Position numbers and translations under genes: made by a program
The notes under the pieces: model-generated
What the model was told of the DNA's origin: nothing
The model's input: the letters and a program-made list of their open reading frames with translations, nothing else
Database searches by the model: none
Part shown: positions 22,401-34,199 of the stretch, one piece after another
Layout of the letters: each line of letters begins with the position of its first letter
How positions within the stretch are numbered: the stretch's first letter is position 1
Assembly (NCBI RefSeq): GCF_030272615.1
Contig: NC_081412.1
Location: 40,416,791 to 40,480,790 of the forward strand
DNA length: 64,000 bases
Direction: 5' to 3'
From: Cryptomeria japonica
Lineage: Eukaryota; Streptophyta; Pinopsida; Cupressales; Cupressaceae

Positions 22401-23860
22401 CATTTTCTCTCTTATGAAATCAACTATGTTATGCTATTTTGATTTTATTATCATTTATATTTAACAATTTTAAAAATGTTATCACTTACATTAATTTCTA
22501 GGTTAATTTTTATTTTGTAGATTCTAATAGAATTGAATACCATACCCAAACAATATCTAGTATGAACTAGTTAGTTACAGGCTAGGTTCCAAGCATACTT
22601 GGTAACACAATTTTTGAGCTTGTGTTTGTTTATGATTTAGCGATTGATGCATCTAGCTTTGCTACGCATCTACTTTGAATACAATGAGAGGGTGATTTTG
22701 TCTAAGCCAAGAGACCCTGCTATCTAATATCACCCAAGAAAGATACTGATATTTTACCTTGGAAATATAAGCCTTTTGTAAGTATAATTCAATGAATTGT
22801 GATAATAACTTAAAATGAAGTGAATTAAAATTTGATTGAGTTCCCCATTGTATTTTAACAAATCACCTAGGAAGATTTTCATTCCTAACAATTTCCAATT
22901 CTCTTTCCTAAAGGATGAAAAAGAAGAGAAAGGAACTAATTAATGTTGGGACAGATTTTAGAAGACCTATGTTTTGTGTCTGAAAGCTACTAGCCTAGAG
23001 AGCATGGAAACAATCTGAAGTCATGGGAGAGAGTTTCAGTTCTATCTCCAGAAATTATGTCCAGTACTCTTGTATTGAATTTTTAAATCCTTCTAAGTTT
23101 AAATGTTCACGAGGAAACTCTAAAATTTTAATAAAATACATAAATGAAAACCAATTTTTTTTTCGTCGGAATACTTTTGAAAATCACATCACCTCAGTAA
23201 TTGAACTGTAACAATAAGATTGCATACAAAGTGTAGGTTTGCTATGAAACATGTTAAAAGGGTTAAACTATTTCAATTAATACAAACACTAGAACTATTA
23301 AACAACAATAGCTTGTTGGTAATCATTATTTTGGACTATACCCACATTTTACACCTTTTCATACAGTTACAAAGAACATAGAAAATATGTACGTGGAACT
23401 ACAGATTCCAACATATGTAAAAATACAACAATCTAAATAAGAATGGGAAGCATGTGGAGAATGGTTAAGACATGCATAAATAAAAGGAAAACAAAAATCT
23501 CTCAATGTGTATCACAAACAAATCAAGGAAAAAAGCTTTTAGGTAGGGGACCGATATGATCATAAAAATTTCAAAACTTCCAAAGTATAGAGCATTTGAG
23601 ATTTTACAAAGAATGCGCTAATTCAGCTTTATTCATGATGAGGCATATTCACAACTTTTGCAGTCGCACCATGGTGTTGTTCGTGTTGGCTCTATTGGAC
23701 CCTGCAATCAAGATTCAATATACGTACATTATTCAATAAGATTAACTGTGCAACATAACGAAATATTGAAAAGTGTGTTATCTTATTGAGCTTCACTTTG
23801 TTTCGAGAATAGTTTAATATTCTCTACTTAACAGGGCCAACCATGTGAAGGTGGAAGCTC
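22401..23860. other. Non-coding stretch, nothing recognised
   Basis: No motif-bearing frame on either strand. The left end of the CACTA element should lie here or slightly to the right, but I cannot identify a convincing terminus. Confidence 0.4.
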
Positions 23861-23919
23861 ATTTGGCCCCTCCCCCCCCCCCCTAACATCACTCTAAATT
23901 CCCCAATAGCATCTAACAT

Positions 23920-24095
23920 TCATTCATTCTTTCATTCATTCTTTCATCCATTATTAAAATATAACATTCATTAACACATAAAATTCATTAACTTTCATTA
24001 ACATGCAACATTCATCAATAATCATCAACACATATCATTCATGAACATTCATTAGCACATAATTACATTCATTAACACATAAAAATCAGTCATTA
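23920..24095. repeat. Short degenerate repeats, cattcattaacacat
   Basis: The phrase cattcattaacacat and shorter variants recur about ten times, after a run of C near 23873. The position just beyond the end of the second CACTA gene suits subterminal repeats of that element, but this is inference. Confidence 0.55.
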
Positions 24096-24115
24096 TCAAA
24101 TAAGGTAGATTACAA

Positions 24116-27100
24116 TCATTTCTTTCTTTGTTTTTTTTTTGAAGCTATGAAAAGACTAAGTGGAACATCGGTTTCTTCATCATTTCCCCCATCTGTGGAT
24201 GTTATGCCCTCTTCTCGTGCTCTTGATGTATGCCTAGTCCTATACAAAGGACGAGGATGCTGAACCAAAGGGGGGTCCTCTGCAATAACAAAGAATTGGG
24301 TTAAATTCAAAACATTTTTTTATTATTGTTACAAGTATTTCATTAATTTAAACAACACAACCGTTACACTCTTTACTTGATGGAGCCACATCATCTTCCA
24401 CATCATTTTGTCTAGCCTCAACCTCGACATGCTGAACACCCTCTAGATCCTCTGGAGTTGAAATACGAAACGTTACATTAATCAATACAACAATTGCAAT
24501 TAAATTTGTTTAAAGGAATAACAGTGGTCCTCTTTACTTGATTGGGGAACATCATGTTCTTGATGTTGTCTACCCAGATCATGCTCCACTTGGTCACCAC
24601 TGACTACATGCTCTAAAATATTAACAATAAAGGTTACATTAATTACTACACTAATTTTCAATTTAAGATGTTTAATTGTAATAATAATTACATAAAAAAA
24701 TTTGAATAGCAAATGAATACCTCCACTACTAGGATGCACATCTGGACCTTCATGTACAGGTTCTGTTCCACGATTATCATGTTGCATTCCAATGTCATGC
24801 ATAGTGTTATCATTTCTTGCTTATTTAAAAAAAATATAGTCACTTTATGTTGAAACTTAACATCAAACAGATTATTGGTTAAGTATTCAATTTGAAATAA
24901 TTTTCATTTAGCTTATTTACCATTGTGATAGATGCATCAGAATCTTGTGTTTGCCCACTCAACTCTCATAGTCGTTCAGCCATGACTATATAGCCTTGCT
25001 GGTAGCCAATTCTCTTGTCATCTTTTGTGGGCACTCTATTGAATCCAGAGCCCTACATTTTCGCTTAGTATTGTGAATTTTGCTTGTATTGTTTGATAAA
25101 AAAAAAATTGTTTACAATTTATAAATATTTTGATGTGATACTTAATTTACTGATTCTTACAATTCATGCAGCAAGTTTCATATAACCACCAGAGCCAAGT
25201 TTGTGTTGCCCATGCTTTTCTTGTCTTGCCTTGGTTGCCTTTAACGTGTCACTCAATCTATGAAAAGTTTGAAATATGTTCGATTATATAAATATAATGA
25301 ATAATTAGTACATATTCACATTCTTAATAGTATCACATACCTTCTTCTAGCATCTGGTGGTGTATTTCATTTTTTCCTTTCAATTCTCTCATTTGCATCC
25401 AAAATCAGGTCCTTCCACTCCCTCTCTAGAATCATGGGGGGATGCTCATACTTTACATTCTTCTCTAACTGTGTCCTGTATTGGTCCCTCACATACTTTA
25501 GATATGTGCCAGCTTTTTCCAGGAGCTTAGTCTTGTCGAATGTGTCATTTCCAAACAACCCTACCATACAGTTTGTGAGTTCATCTTTTAACTTTTTTTC
25601 TTGGTCATTCCACCTTTAAAGCAAAAACAAACCTGTTAGATTTAGAAAGAAACTGAAGCTAACTTTGATATAGTTCAAGAAATGGATAAAAGGAAAACTA
25701 TTCTAGCAATGATATGAAATCAAAATAGTGGATAAGGGTTAGTTCACGTATGATGTTCCACCTTTTACGTATGGTGGGCCCAAATATCTGTAATGTAATG
25801 TTATTAAGATTTTTATAAAAAATATCATTTCCTGCAAAAAAAACATGGGATTATTAGTCCAAAATGAGTGATCAGTAAGTAAATTATAATTAGACTATAT
25901 ATAATAATAATTTTAAAGTACCTGGAACCTTCTGTATCTTCAAGGGAATCAATTCTTCATCGCTCACCACCAATGTGGCCTGCAAAATTCCTGTACTAGC
26001 AATATGGGAAGATCCAGGAAATGATGGTATGTTATCACTAGTAGTTGCCTCTGGTGCATCCTCATGTGCATCTCTTGCCACAGTAAATGAATCCACTATG
26101 AAATGCCTCCAAGAAAGAACACTTCAAGGGTAATAAACACATAACGAAAGAGAGAGAAAAAGAGGGATCTACCACCAGTGAGCGGGTCAATACGAGTCGG
26201 TGCAACAGACGATGTCTGTATGCTATGTGTTGCCGACATTGCAATTAGCAATATAGTTGGGGTCGACCTCGGACCCATGTCAGCACCTAAAGAGTAATAC
26301 ATTAAATATATAAAACATTAAAAAAGCAAGTTCACAAGTCCAAAGGAGTGGTTTTAATATATAGAACATGGTCATCACCTGAGCTACCCGCAATACCCTA
26401 ATCATCACCACCAGGATGATGAGCCCTTATAAATTTCTATAAAAACAACACATACATATTTTAGTTAATGACATAAAAGAGAAAAAAATATAAACCATTA
26501 TTGAACTTTTGTTATGATTAAAGCTTTCATTACTGCTTAATTGCAAGTTTTCCACTATCCGCAACAATAGTTGTACCCTCTTTGTTATCTCATTAGTCTG
26601 AGGGCTTATGGTTGCCAAATCAACAATCTCTTGGCTAATTTTTCTAATATTTGTTTGTACCAATTGTATAGGGTTTGCGCTAAGTGCGATGTCATCAGTG
26701 CATAACACTGTTGAGTGCCCCACATCCCTATGGAGGTGCTAAGGTACTGCAGGTTCCTTTCCCTTATCCCGAACATCCGTTTGTGACAAAAATATAATTA
26801 ACACTATCAAATTACTTCAAAACACTCAAAAAAGGATCATTATGTAACAGTTTGCTTCTATCTAATTTGTATAATTACAATGAGGTTTACCTGCTCCGTA
26901 GAAGTGTCGGGACCTACACCCCTATCTATGCTATGTGGTGGATCCATGTGGCCCTGTGACAAAGAAAAAATATAAAAACATTAGCGAAATGAAACCAATA
27001 GACTTAGCAAAAAAAGTTAATAATACAATGGTTTATTGGATTCATTAATTGGAAGTTGGCTTAAATGGTATATATATAGTATGTACCACCCCCATTATAG

Positions 27101-28131
27101 TAAATTTTTTTGTATCTATACGATTCAAATTGTAATCGATTAGCAACTCTTCCCCTACACTTATTGATTTTATCGCACATACAAACACACAATTTCCCTC
27201 ATGTGCCTCAAATATGCAATTGGGTTGCTTATTAGTTGACCCAAGTCATGTACTATTTATAAAACCTGCAATATTCCCTGTTGCTTTTGGCCTTCCATCA
27301 ATGTATACAGCCACTTGTTTACTTTGATCATTATCTTTTTGTTGTATATAATTGGCTGACAGTGCATACCTACGGATAATTTTTTTATATCGAACAATCT
27401 GCATCCAATCATTATAATTGTAGCAAGGTCCAACAAACTCCATCATTTCAGCAACTTTGTTGTAACAGACCTTTATGTTGTCCATGGAAAATAGGCCCAA
27501 ACCATGTAACGACGAAGGTGCTATGCGATATATCCTGTCATTAACACAAAAATCAGTGTTTATTGGAGGAAGTTCCTTGGGTGCACATTGTTTCAGTAGA
27601 TGTTTGTACCTCAAGGGCACCTCAATGTCGCCTTTGGTCTCATCATCATAAGAACATGACCCCCCTTGAGCAAGAAAAAATTCCATGCGTTTATTGAATT
27701 TTCTTCTAGTCTTTTGACCTCTAGTTGATCTCCCTATTTGAGATCTACTACATGTCTCACTTTCCTCTTCTATTCCTGCATTTCCCTCACTCGAGGAAGA
27801 CACATCTGACAAATACCTATTTGGTGATACCTGTGCACCATCAAATGAGAGAGTTAGTTGGTAATGAGAAAGATATTTTGCAAATGAGGGTAATATTGAT
27901 GAAGAAGTCAGCCATAAAGTTGATGTTGAGATTAATATTTGAGTAAGTCCAATTGGGGCCTCAAGTGTTGATAACTGTATTAGGTTTGCTGCTAATGTTG
28001 AGGTTTGAAAAACTGAGGAAGTTTGTTTTTCTTGTAATTTTTTAAAAATATATTATTTCTATAAGGTGTATTGACTTATGCCTGTCGATCCATGAGACTG
28101 TGCAGGATCCTCGTCAAAGGGGTTCAGGTTC
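24116..28131 (-). pseudogene. Second gene of the CACTA element: SET domain plus En/Spm-type domain
   Basis: A chain of about twelve minus-strand exons with gt..ag borders. The main exon (27830 to about 27088) encodes an acidic and basic start, then a SET-like domain: HGLGLFS, MEFVGPCYNY, GNIAGFINST, QPNCIFEAHEGNCVFVCAI and GEELLIDYN. Later exons give GHMDPPHSIDRG, a helical stretch near 26650-26500, DSFTVARDAHEDAPEA, then EKNVKYEHPPMILEREWKDL and KATKARQEKHGQHKLGSGG. The last part resembles the plant En/Spm (Ptta) transposase-associated domain, which reads roughly W..L......N...R......H..GS. The tail is acidic, then basic, ending KKKQRKK at 24116. Stop codons inside the SET domain (after GFINST, a CGA-to-TGA type change), after DANERIERKK and after MAERL make it a pseudogene. 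Exon joins are my inference. Confidence 0.65.
27088..27830 (-). pseudogene. Exon encoding the SET methyltransferase-like domain
   Basis: The SET signature elements appear in order: the GxG-type start (HGLGLFS near 27500), the central YIDGRPKATGNIAGFINST block (equivalent to the usual R-F-I-N-H-S-C segment, with INST for INHS), the PNC motif (QPNC) and the carboxy-terminal GEELLIDY (usual GEEL.YDY). SET domains transfer methyl groups from S-adenosylmethionine to lysine, commonly on histones. Residue changes at INHSC and the in-frame stop mean this copy is unlikely to be active. The exon starts after an acceptor ag at 27831. The first in-frame ATG is not obvious, so upstream coding (NLNPFDEDPAQSHGST near 28131-28084) probably precedes it. 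Confidence 0.7.
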
Positions 28132-28139
28132 CTACACCA

Positions 28140-28470
28140 ACAATTGAGCATCATAAGCATTACATTTGTAATTTGATAAACAATAAATACTGCAGTATCA
28201 TAAGCATCATAAGCATCATATATGTATCATCATATATGTAATTGAGCATCATAAGAATCACATATGTATCATCATAAACATGTAATCCATCACATACGTA
28301 TCATAAATCACCATCCATCACATAGCTAATAAGTAGTCCACATTCCATAAATAAACACAAAGTTCAAAAAATGTCACATGTATCATCATAAGCATGTAAT
28401 CCATCACATATGTATTTTAAATCACCATCTATCACATAGCTAGAGGTGCATCATGAATTAATTAAGTAAT
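28140..28470. repeat. Direct repeats of about 115 bp and atcataagc microrepeats
   Basis: The stretch catgtaatccatcacata(c/t)gtat, followed by aatcaccat and atcacatagcta, occurs near 28280 and again near 28395. Shorter agcatcata units precede it. The spacer lies between the two CACTA genes. Confidence 0.65.
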
Positions 28471-28593
28471 GGCATTAGAATTCAAAACATATGAATTATT
28501 TATGTAACCATATAAGTCAAATCAATTTCTATCAAGATATTAATATTAAATAGATAATATAATAATCACATCTCATACATTTCATTCATGTCA

Positions 28594-28740
28594 TTGATCT
28601 TCTTCTTCATCCAACTCATCATCATAACCATCATGATCATCATCGTCATCATCGTTGTCATCGTCATTGTGTTTATCATCGTCATCATCATCACCATCAC
28701 CATCACCATCACCATCACCATCAGGGTGTGTGCAAGCTAA
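28594..28740 (-). other. Acidic Asp/Gly-rich tail, possible displaced end of the transposase
   Basis: The minus strand reads HPDGDGDGDG, an Asp-rich run and ELDEEEDQ followed by a stop at 28594. The CACTA transposase ends in a similar acidic run (near 39130-39230). This piece lies directly outside the left end of the 9.5-kb inner transposon, so it may be the separated last exon of that gene. It could equally be a simple atc-type microsatellite that happens to be open. Confidence 0.4.
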
Positions 28741-28784
28741 TGAGTCACAAATTCACGGAAGTCTGCATGTTGGAAAACATGCTC

Positions 28785-28792
28785 TGCAAAAT
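28785..28792 (+). repeat. Candidate target-site duplication, left
   Basis: TGCAAAAT here and TGTAAAAT at 38284-38291 differ by one transition and flank the terminal inverted repeats. An 8-bp duplication would fit several DNA transposon superfamilies. The exact termini are not certain, so this is tentative. Confidence 0.35.
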
Positions 28793-28824
28793 GGGCCCTC
28801 GTTTTAAAAAAATGGGGGCCTGTT
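28793..28824 (+). repeat. Left terminal inverted repeat of the inner transposon
   Basis: GGGCCCTCGTTTTA, A-run, then TGGGGGCCTGTT. It pairs with the reverse complement of 38250-38283 with a few mismatches, mostly C/T and G/A. Confidence 0.65.
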
Positions 28825-28873
28825 AATGGTTCAGCCTCCCAAGCCGAAAGGTGATGGGGTGCCAAAGCTAAAC

Positions 28874-29003
28874 AAAATGGGGGCCTATTTTGAAAAAACG
28901 AGCCCCCATTTTTAAATTCTATTTTTATCATTTTTTTGGGCAAATTTTTCATTTTCACCATGACAGTGAATTGACAAGAGGAGATCAAAAATGGGCCCCC
29001 ATG
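28874..29003. repeat. Left subterminal GC-rich motif copies
   Basis: Copies of the TIR core: aatgggggcct and acgagcccccatt at 28878-28911, in opposite orientations, and aatgggcccccat at 28990. The same kind of motif occurs at 38207-38227 on the right. Repeated motifs near both ends are typical binding sites for a transposon's own proteins. Confidence 0.55.
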
Positions 29004-29489
29004 CTGTGGTTTCCATTTCAAGCCTCCACCACTATCCTAGGTACACATTCAGTCATCTATTTTCACATTTCATAATTTTCTTGTATATTTTTCTTGTTTT
29101 CTTTGTGTATTATTTAGTTTTTTTTGTATTATTTTAGTTTTTTTTATAGTAGCCTATAAATAAATTATTTTTTATATTTGTAAATTCTTGATTTTGATCT
29201 AAAATATTTTTGAATAGTTAACCCTAAACCCTAATCAACAAATTTAGAAATCAAAACCAAACCTAGATAATTAACAAAACGAAATCGACACAAACAAAAA
29301 AATGAAAAATGAAATGGAAACAAAAACAAAAATGTTTGAAAAGGAAATCGGAATAAAACCCAACATATGTACCTAAATTGTTCTTAATCTTCATTAGGCA
29401 ATACAAAAGTTACCACTAAATTAGTATAACCTTAAAAGTAATTAACATTACTCTTCAAATCTTAGATATCAAAGTTTAGGCTTAGGTTT

Positions 29490-30325
29490 ATGCCATGTCA
29501 TGGCATAAAGGTCCTATTATGGTCCTATTATGTCATGTGATGGTATAAAAGGATCAATCATGGACACATTATTTCATGTCATGGCATAATAGGACACATT
29601 ATGTCATGATGGCATAATAGGAAACATTATGACATGATGGCATAATATGTCCTATTATGCCATGACATTGCATAATGGATTCATAGTTGGTCCTATTATA
29701 TCATGTCATGGCATAATAGGTCCTATTATGCCATGACATTGCATAATAGTCCACCTATTATGCCATCATGGCATAACAGGTCCATAATAGGACCTATTAA
29801 GCCACAACATGACATGATTTTCTCAAAAATTGCCAACTTCATCATCTAATTCATCTCCAACACTGAAACTATGCTAATTCGACATGTTTACTTAGTATGA
29901 TAGGACCAATTATGGACCTATTATGCCATGATGGCATAATATGTCCTATTATGCCATGACATTGCATAATGGATCCATAGTTGGTCCTATTATGTCATGT
30001 CATGGCATAATAGGACCTATTATGCCATCATGGCATAATAGGTCCTATTATGCCATGACATTGCATAATAGTCCACCTATTATGCCATAATAGGACCTAC
30101 TAAGCCACAACATGACATGATTTTCTCAAAAATTGCTAACTTCATCATCTAATTCATCTCCAACACTGAAGCTATGCTAATTCGACATGTTTACTTAGTA
30201 TGATAGGACCTATTATGGACCTATTATGCCATGATGGCATAATAGGTCCTATTATGCCATGACATTGCATAATAGGTCATATTATGCCATGACATTGCAT
30301 AATAGGTACATAGTTGGTCCTATTA
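29490..30325. repeat. Palindrome-rich array, about 303-bp higher-order unit
   Basis: Dozens of tattatgccat/atggcataata words in both orientations. A larger unit recurs with a 303-bp step; gccacaacatgacatg is at 29801 and 30104. One element is a palindrome at 30015-30043 with 14-bp arms ACCTATTATGCCAT around a central base. It lies inside the inner transposon, left of its plus-strand gene. Confidence 0.85.
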
Positions 30326-31767
30326 TTAGATTTTTAAAAACTTATAAATATCCTTTGTATCATTTAACATATCCACACCTAAAGGATTTGGTTTTGCATA
30401 AAAATTAAAAAAGAGAGAAAAGTAAACATAATTTTTTTATTCATGGGTGAAAACCATTCTTATGACACCTTGGACATGTACCTTGGCATCATGTATAATT
30501 TTTTTTAAAAGTACCCTACACTTGGAGTATACCATAATCCATTCAAATTCTCTTTATTCTCAACCATCCTTGTCATCATCCATATCATGTATCTCACATT
30601 CCTAATTTTTGACCTTGATTCAAGTCTTTTAATCATTTTGAGACATGTTTTAGGAAAATTCTAATATATAAAATCCTATTTATAGAGAACTATTACAAAA
30701 AAATTGAGAAGATGAGTAACATATATCCACATCTCTACCAAAGTAGGGAGTATGAGTTGAACATGTGATGCCTACCTAGGTAGATATCTACCCAAGTAAT
30801 CTTATCCTATCCTCTAGGTGCAAATATGCAATACAATAGTTAGGTAAATGCAAGAAAATAATGATGCACCAACAAAGTGAATGTACACATTGAGGTGACA
30901 CATAACATAAAAGAGAAACCACTAGATATCACATGATTTAATATTTTATGTTTACTTCATATTCTATTACTTCATGTGTTTTATCTCCTATTTTTACATT
31001 AAATCTAATCTTTATTAGTAACTACTAATTTCCCATAATGATTGATGTCTTATACTTTAATCGTTGTTCTAGCTTATGATCTTCAAGACTATTTGCTTCA
31101 CATGTATGTTCATATAGTGTTTTTTTAATCTTATTAAAGCATTATCTTATGTTTGTATATTGGTTAATCTATCTTCTTAAAGTATTATCTTATGTTCATA
31201 CATTGGCCTATTATTATAGAGAATACAATATATTATCACTATTTGATCACGCATTTTTGCATCTTAATATCATATGATTGTGCCTCACATGATGATCTTA
31301 TGATTGTATCTTGGTTTATAGAGTGTAATGATCTTACATTTCAATATCTTATTTTAAGCACTTATCATCAATCCTTATATATTCTTACACTAGAAGAAGG
31401 ATCATCTTATTTCTCACTTCTTTATTGATCTTATGTATGAAATATTTTATATTGATTTTAATAGTTGATGCATTTTACAAGAAATGAATTTATTAAATTG
31501 AATATATAATAGATTTATGATGTTTCATTGAAAGTTTTTATTAAGTTTTGTGCGCAAATTTTATATTTAAAGATTCAATAGTATGTACATGTATATTTTT
31601 TAAAGTTCAATATTATATTATATATTTCATGTGTATCTCATTCAACAACATAGAAATGTTACTATTTATAAATATTTTTTTTTAATTTAGTAAAATAGAT
31701 TCTTCTTTGACATAGAGTTGTATATAATTCATGTATATCTTTATATATGCAGGAGCTCTTTGTTATC
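30326..31767. other. Non-coding AT-rich stretch upstream of the plus-strand gene
   Basis: No gene is recognised. A tatatatgcag at about 31742-31752 could be an intron acceptor, so an upstream non-coding exon of the following gene may lie here. Confidence 0.35.
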
Positions 31768-33807
31768 ATGGATGTCTTTGACATAGATGAACTATTAGGT
31801 GAAAATCCCCCACCACAACCCCTCCTCCTCCTCCTCCACCTCCACCACCACCACCACCTCCACCTCCACCCCTTAGATTGGATGAAATTTGTTTAAGAGA
31901 ACGAATTAATGAAAACTTACAAGTGATTGAACAAAACATTGCTGTTATCCAAAATGAGCAAATCACGCCACCCCATTTTGTAGAGTTTGCAAAATCAATG
32001 CAAACTATTGTCAAGTCAGTTAGATCTGTTGATTCTCAATTAGATCAATTTCATAGACAATAATAAGAGTTGTGTGATTTTTATGCCAATGGTTTAACTT
32101 ATAGGCAAATCACTGATTTGAAAATAACCAAAGCTCATATATGTCCATATTTTACTAACCCAAAAACAAGAGAACCAATGCAACCTAACGAGAAAAGAAT
32201 TTCAATTAGGTGGTGTGTGCATCTAGAAATGGCTAGATACTTTTGGGATAGATGGTGGATGGTTTTTGATTATCCACCACATCGTAATTATGAGGTCCTT
32301 TTTTATTTTTTGAAGAAATTATACTGTGAGTTTGTAATGAACCAAAAACCAAATTATTTTGACACTAAGTCATTCCAGGGTGTTGGTCGTGGAATGCCAC
32401 AACATAGATTAGGGGCATGGAGTAATAATCCCCTACCGGATCCACCCATAGTTCCACTTGTTGCTCCATCGATTCCTGTAGATGTCCAAAATACATCATT
32501 CATTTCGACATTAGATGCTTTGACTTCCCTGACAGGTAACTTGATTGAGCAAGCTTCTCACATGGCATCTGCTCCTCGATGGATGCCACCTATGTGTTTG
32601 AGTTGTCATGAGACGTGTGTAGGTCCTATTGCTGCTGCAGGATCTACTTCAGTTCCAGCTGAGCATGATGTAGCAGATGATAGTATGATGACATCTTATA
32701 TGGATTTTCTTTGCTCGGATGTTCATCTTGACTAGGTATAGATATATATACATGTACATGTCAATCTTTTTATACTTCATTAAATATAGGTATAAACTAA
32801 GTGCATCTCTTTTTTTAATACAATCTAATACTTCATTAAATAAATTTTGTTTATGTAGATAAGGACTACACCTAATATTAGATTCAATATTGCATCTACT
32901 GGAACACAACTCGACACACCTTATGGGGTATAGTATAAATTTCTATCTAGACATTGTACTATCTTTTTAAGTTAATATGTTATCATCGTATACTATATAA
33001 ATTTTCATGTTGATACATTGAATGCTTCTTTCTCTGAGATTCAGGTCATGAGGGACCCTCTACATCACATCAAGAAGAGGGTCTGACTACTGTGACACCA
33101 TCTATGGTATGTATCTTATAATTCTTAAATTAAATATGAACTCTTACAACATTGTAACTTAACTTGAAATTATTTAGTACACATATATATGTTCACTAAA
33201 TATGATTTCATTAAATGCATGTATGTAGGTGGACACTACCATTAGGATAGGTTATCCTCATAATTTTGATCAGAGCCACTTTGAACACACATCGACATCC
33301 TTTGAGGTATTAATATGTAATACTTAATTTGATCTTATTTTGACTCTTAATTTAAGATTTAATTGGACACTTTGAATTTGACCTTGTACAGGACTTAGCT
33401 AGCACTACATTTGGTGTTGATACTGCACAAGATACTGCTAGAGGATCTGATGAGCATATGGTAAGTTTGTAACTTAATTTATGAATTCTACTATATTTGA
33501 TAAATGATTCTTTTAATAGTTAATTTTAAGTAATATTTTAATATTATTTTTTTATTGTACAGCATGAGACGGGTGGATCTGGACCACGTCTCAGGGACAA
33601 GAGAGATACTGCTAGAGGATCTGATGAGCATATGGTAAGTTTGTAACTTAATTTATGAATTCTACTATATTTGATAGAAGATTCTTTATTAGTTAATTTC
33701 AAGTAATATTTTAATATTATTTTTTTCTTGTACAGCATGAGACAGGTGGATCTGGACCACGTCTCAGGGACAAGAGACCACGGGATGTTTTTGATGATAG
33801 CACTTAG
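31768..33807 (+). pseudogene. Unrecognised multi-exon gene of the inner transposon
   Basis: It starts MDVFDIDELLGENPP at 31768 and runs into a proline tract. A one-base shift moves from the ATG frame into the frame that reads P-rich and then RLDEICLRERINENLQVIEQ. A conserved-looking globular part follows (LTYRQITDLKITKAHICPYF, RISIRWCVHLEMARYFWDRW, LFYFLKKLYCEFVM). Two adjacent TAA codons at 32061-32066 interrupt it. Short exons with phase-0 gt..ag borders follow, ending HETGGSGPRLRDKR and PRDVFDDST, stop at 33805. I do not recognise the family. Position suggests an accessory protein of the transposon, as in two-gene DNA transposons, but no DNA-binding motif is clear. The frameshift and stops show that this copy is broken. 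Confidence 0.6.
33431..33777 (+). repeat. 174-bp tandem duplication creating an extra exon
   Basis: Unit 1 (33431-33604) and unit 2 (33605-33777) both run from gatactgctagaggatctga through an intron to gtctcagggacaagaga. Each spans the end of one exon, a whole intron and the start of the next exon. The result is an added exon reading HETGGSGPRLRDKR, then DTARGSDEHM, with the frame kept. Confidence 0.9.
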
Positions 33808-34195
33808 ATTTTACTATTTATTTGGCTTTGATATGTACTTTTTTATGCACTTTACACATTTGTTTACGCATGCACATACTTTATATATATGGATAGTTGC
33901 ATAATAGGATTAGATCATATATATTTTGTGCATACTTTATATATTTTGTGCACATTAGATATTATGTGGAGTGAACATCATGTTACCATCTAGATATATA
34001 TATGGATTAGATATTACATGGATTATGTGGACTTGAAATTTTACTATTTATTTGGCTCTGATATGTACTATTTTATGGGCTTTACATATTTGTTTACACG
34101 TGCACACAGACTTTATATATATGGATAGTTGCATAATAGGATTAGATCATATATATTATGTGCATACTTTATGTGTATTGTGCCCATTAGATATT
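33808..34195. repeat. Direct repeat of about 155 bp, step about 230 bp
   Basis: ttttactatttatttggct followed by tgatatgtact, gcataataggattagatc and atatatatt occurs from 33809 and again from 34039. It is non-coding and lies between the two convergent genes of the inner transposon. Confidence 0.8.
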
Positions 34196-34199
34196 ATGT

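Noticed and set aside
23286-23292. CACTAG near 23286 as the left end of the CACTA element
   Set aside because: No inverted partner right of 43298 could be found, so the end of the CACTA element remains undefined.
28737-29021. Minus-strand frame of 94 codons across the left terminal repeat
   Set aside because: It reads through the GC-rich inverted repeat motifs and joins two different elements, so it cannot be an original gene.
31766-32014. Minus-strand frame with a long glycine run
   Set aside because: It is the complement of the proline-coding ccacctcc tract of the plus-strand gene.
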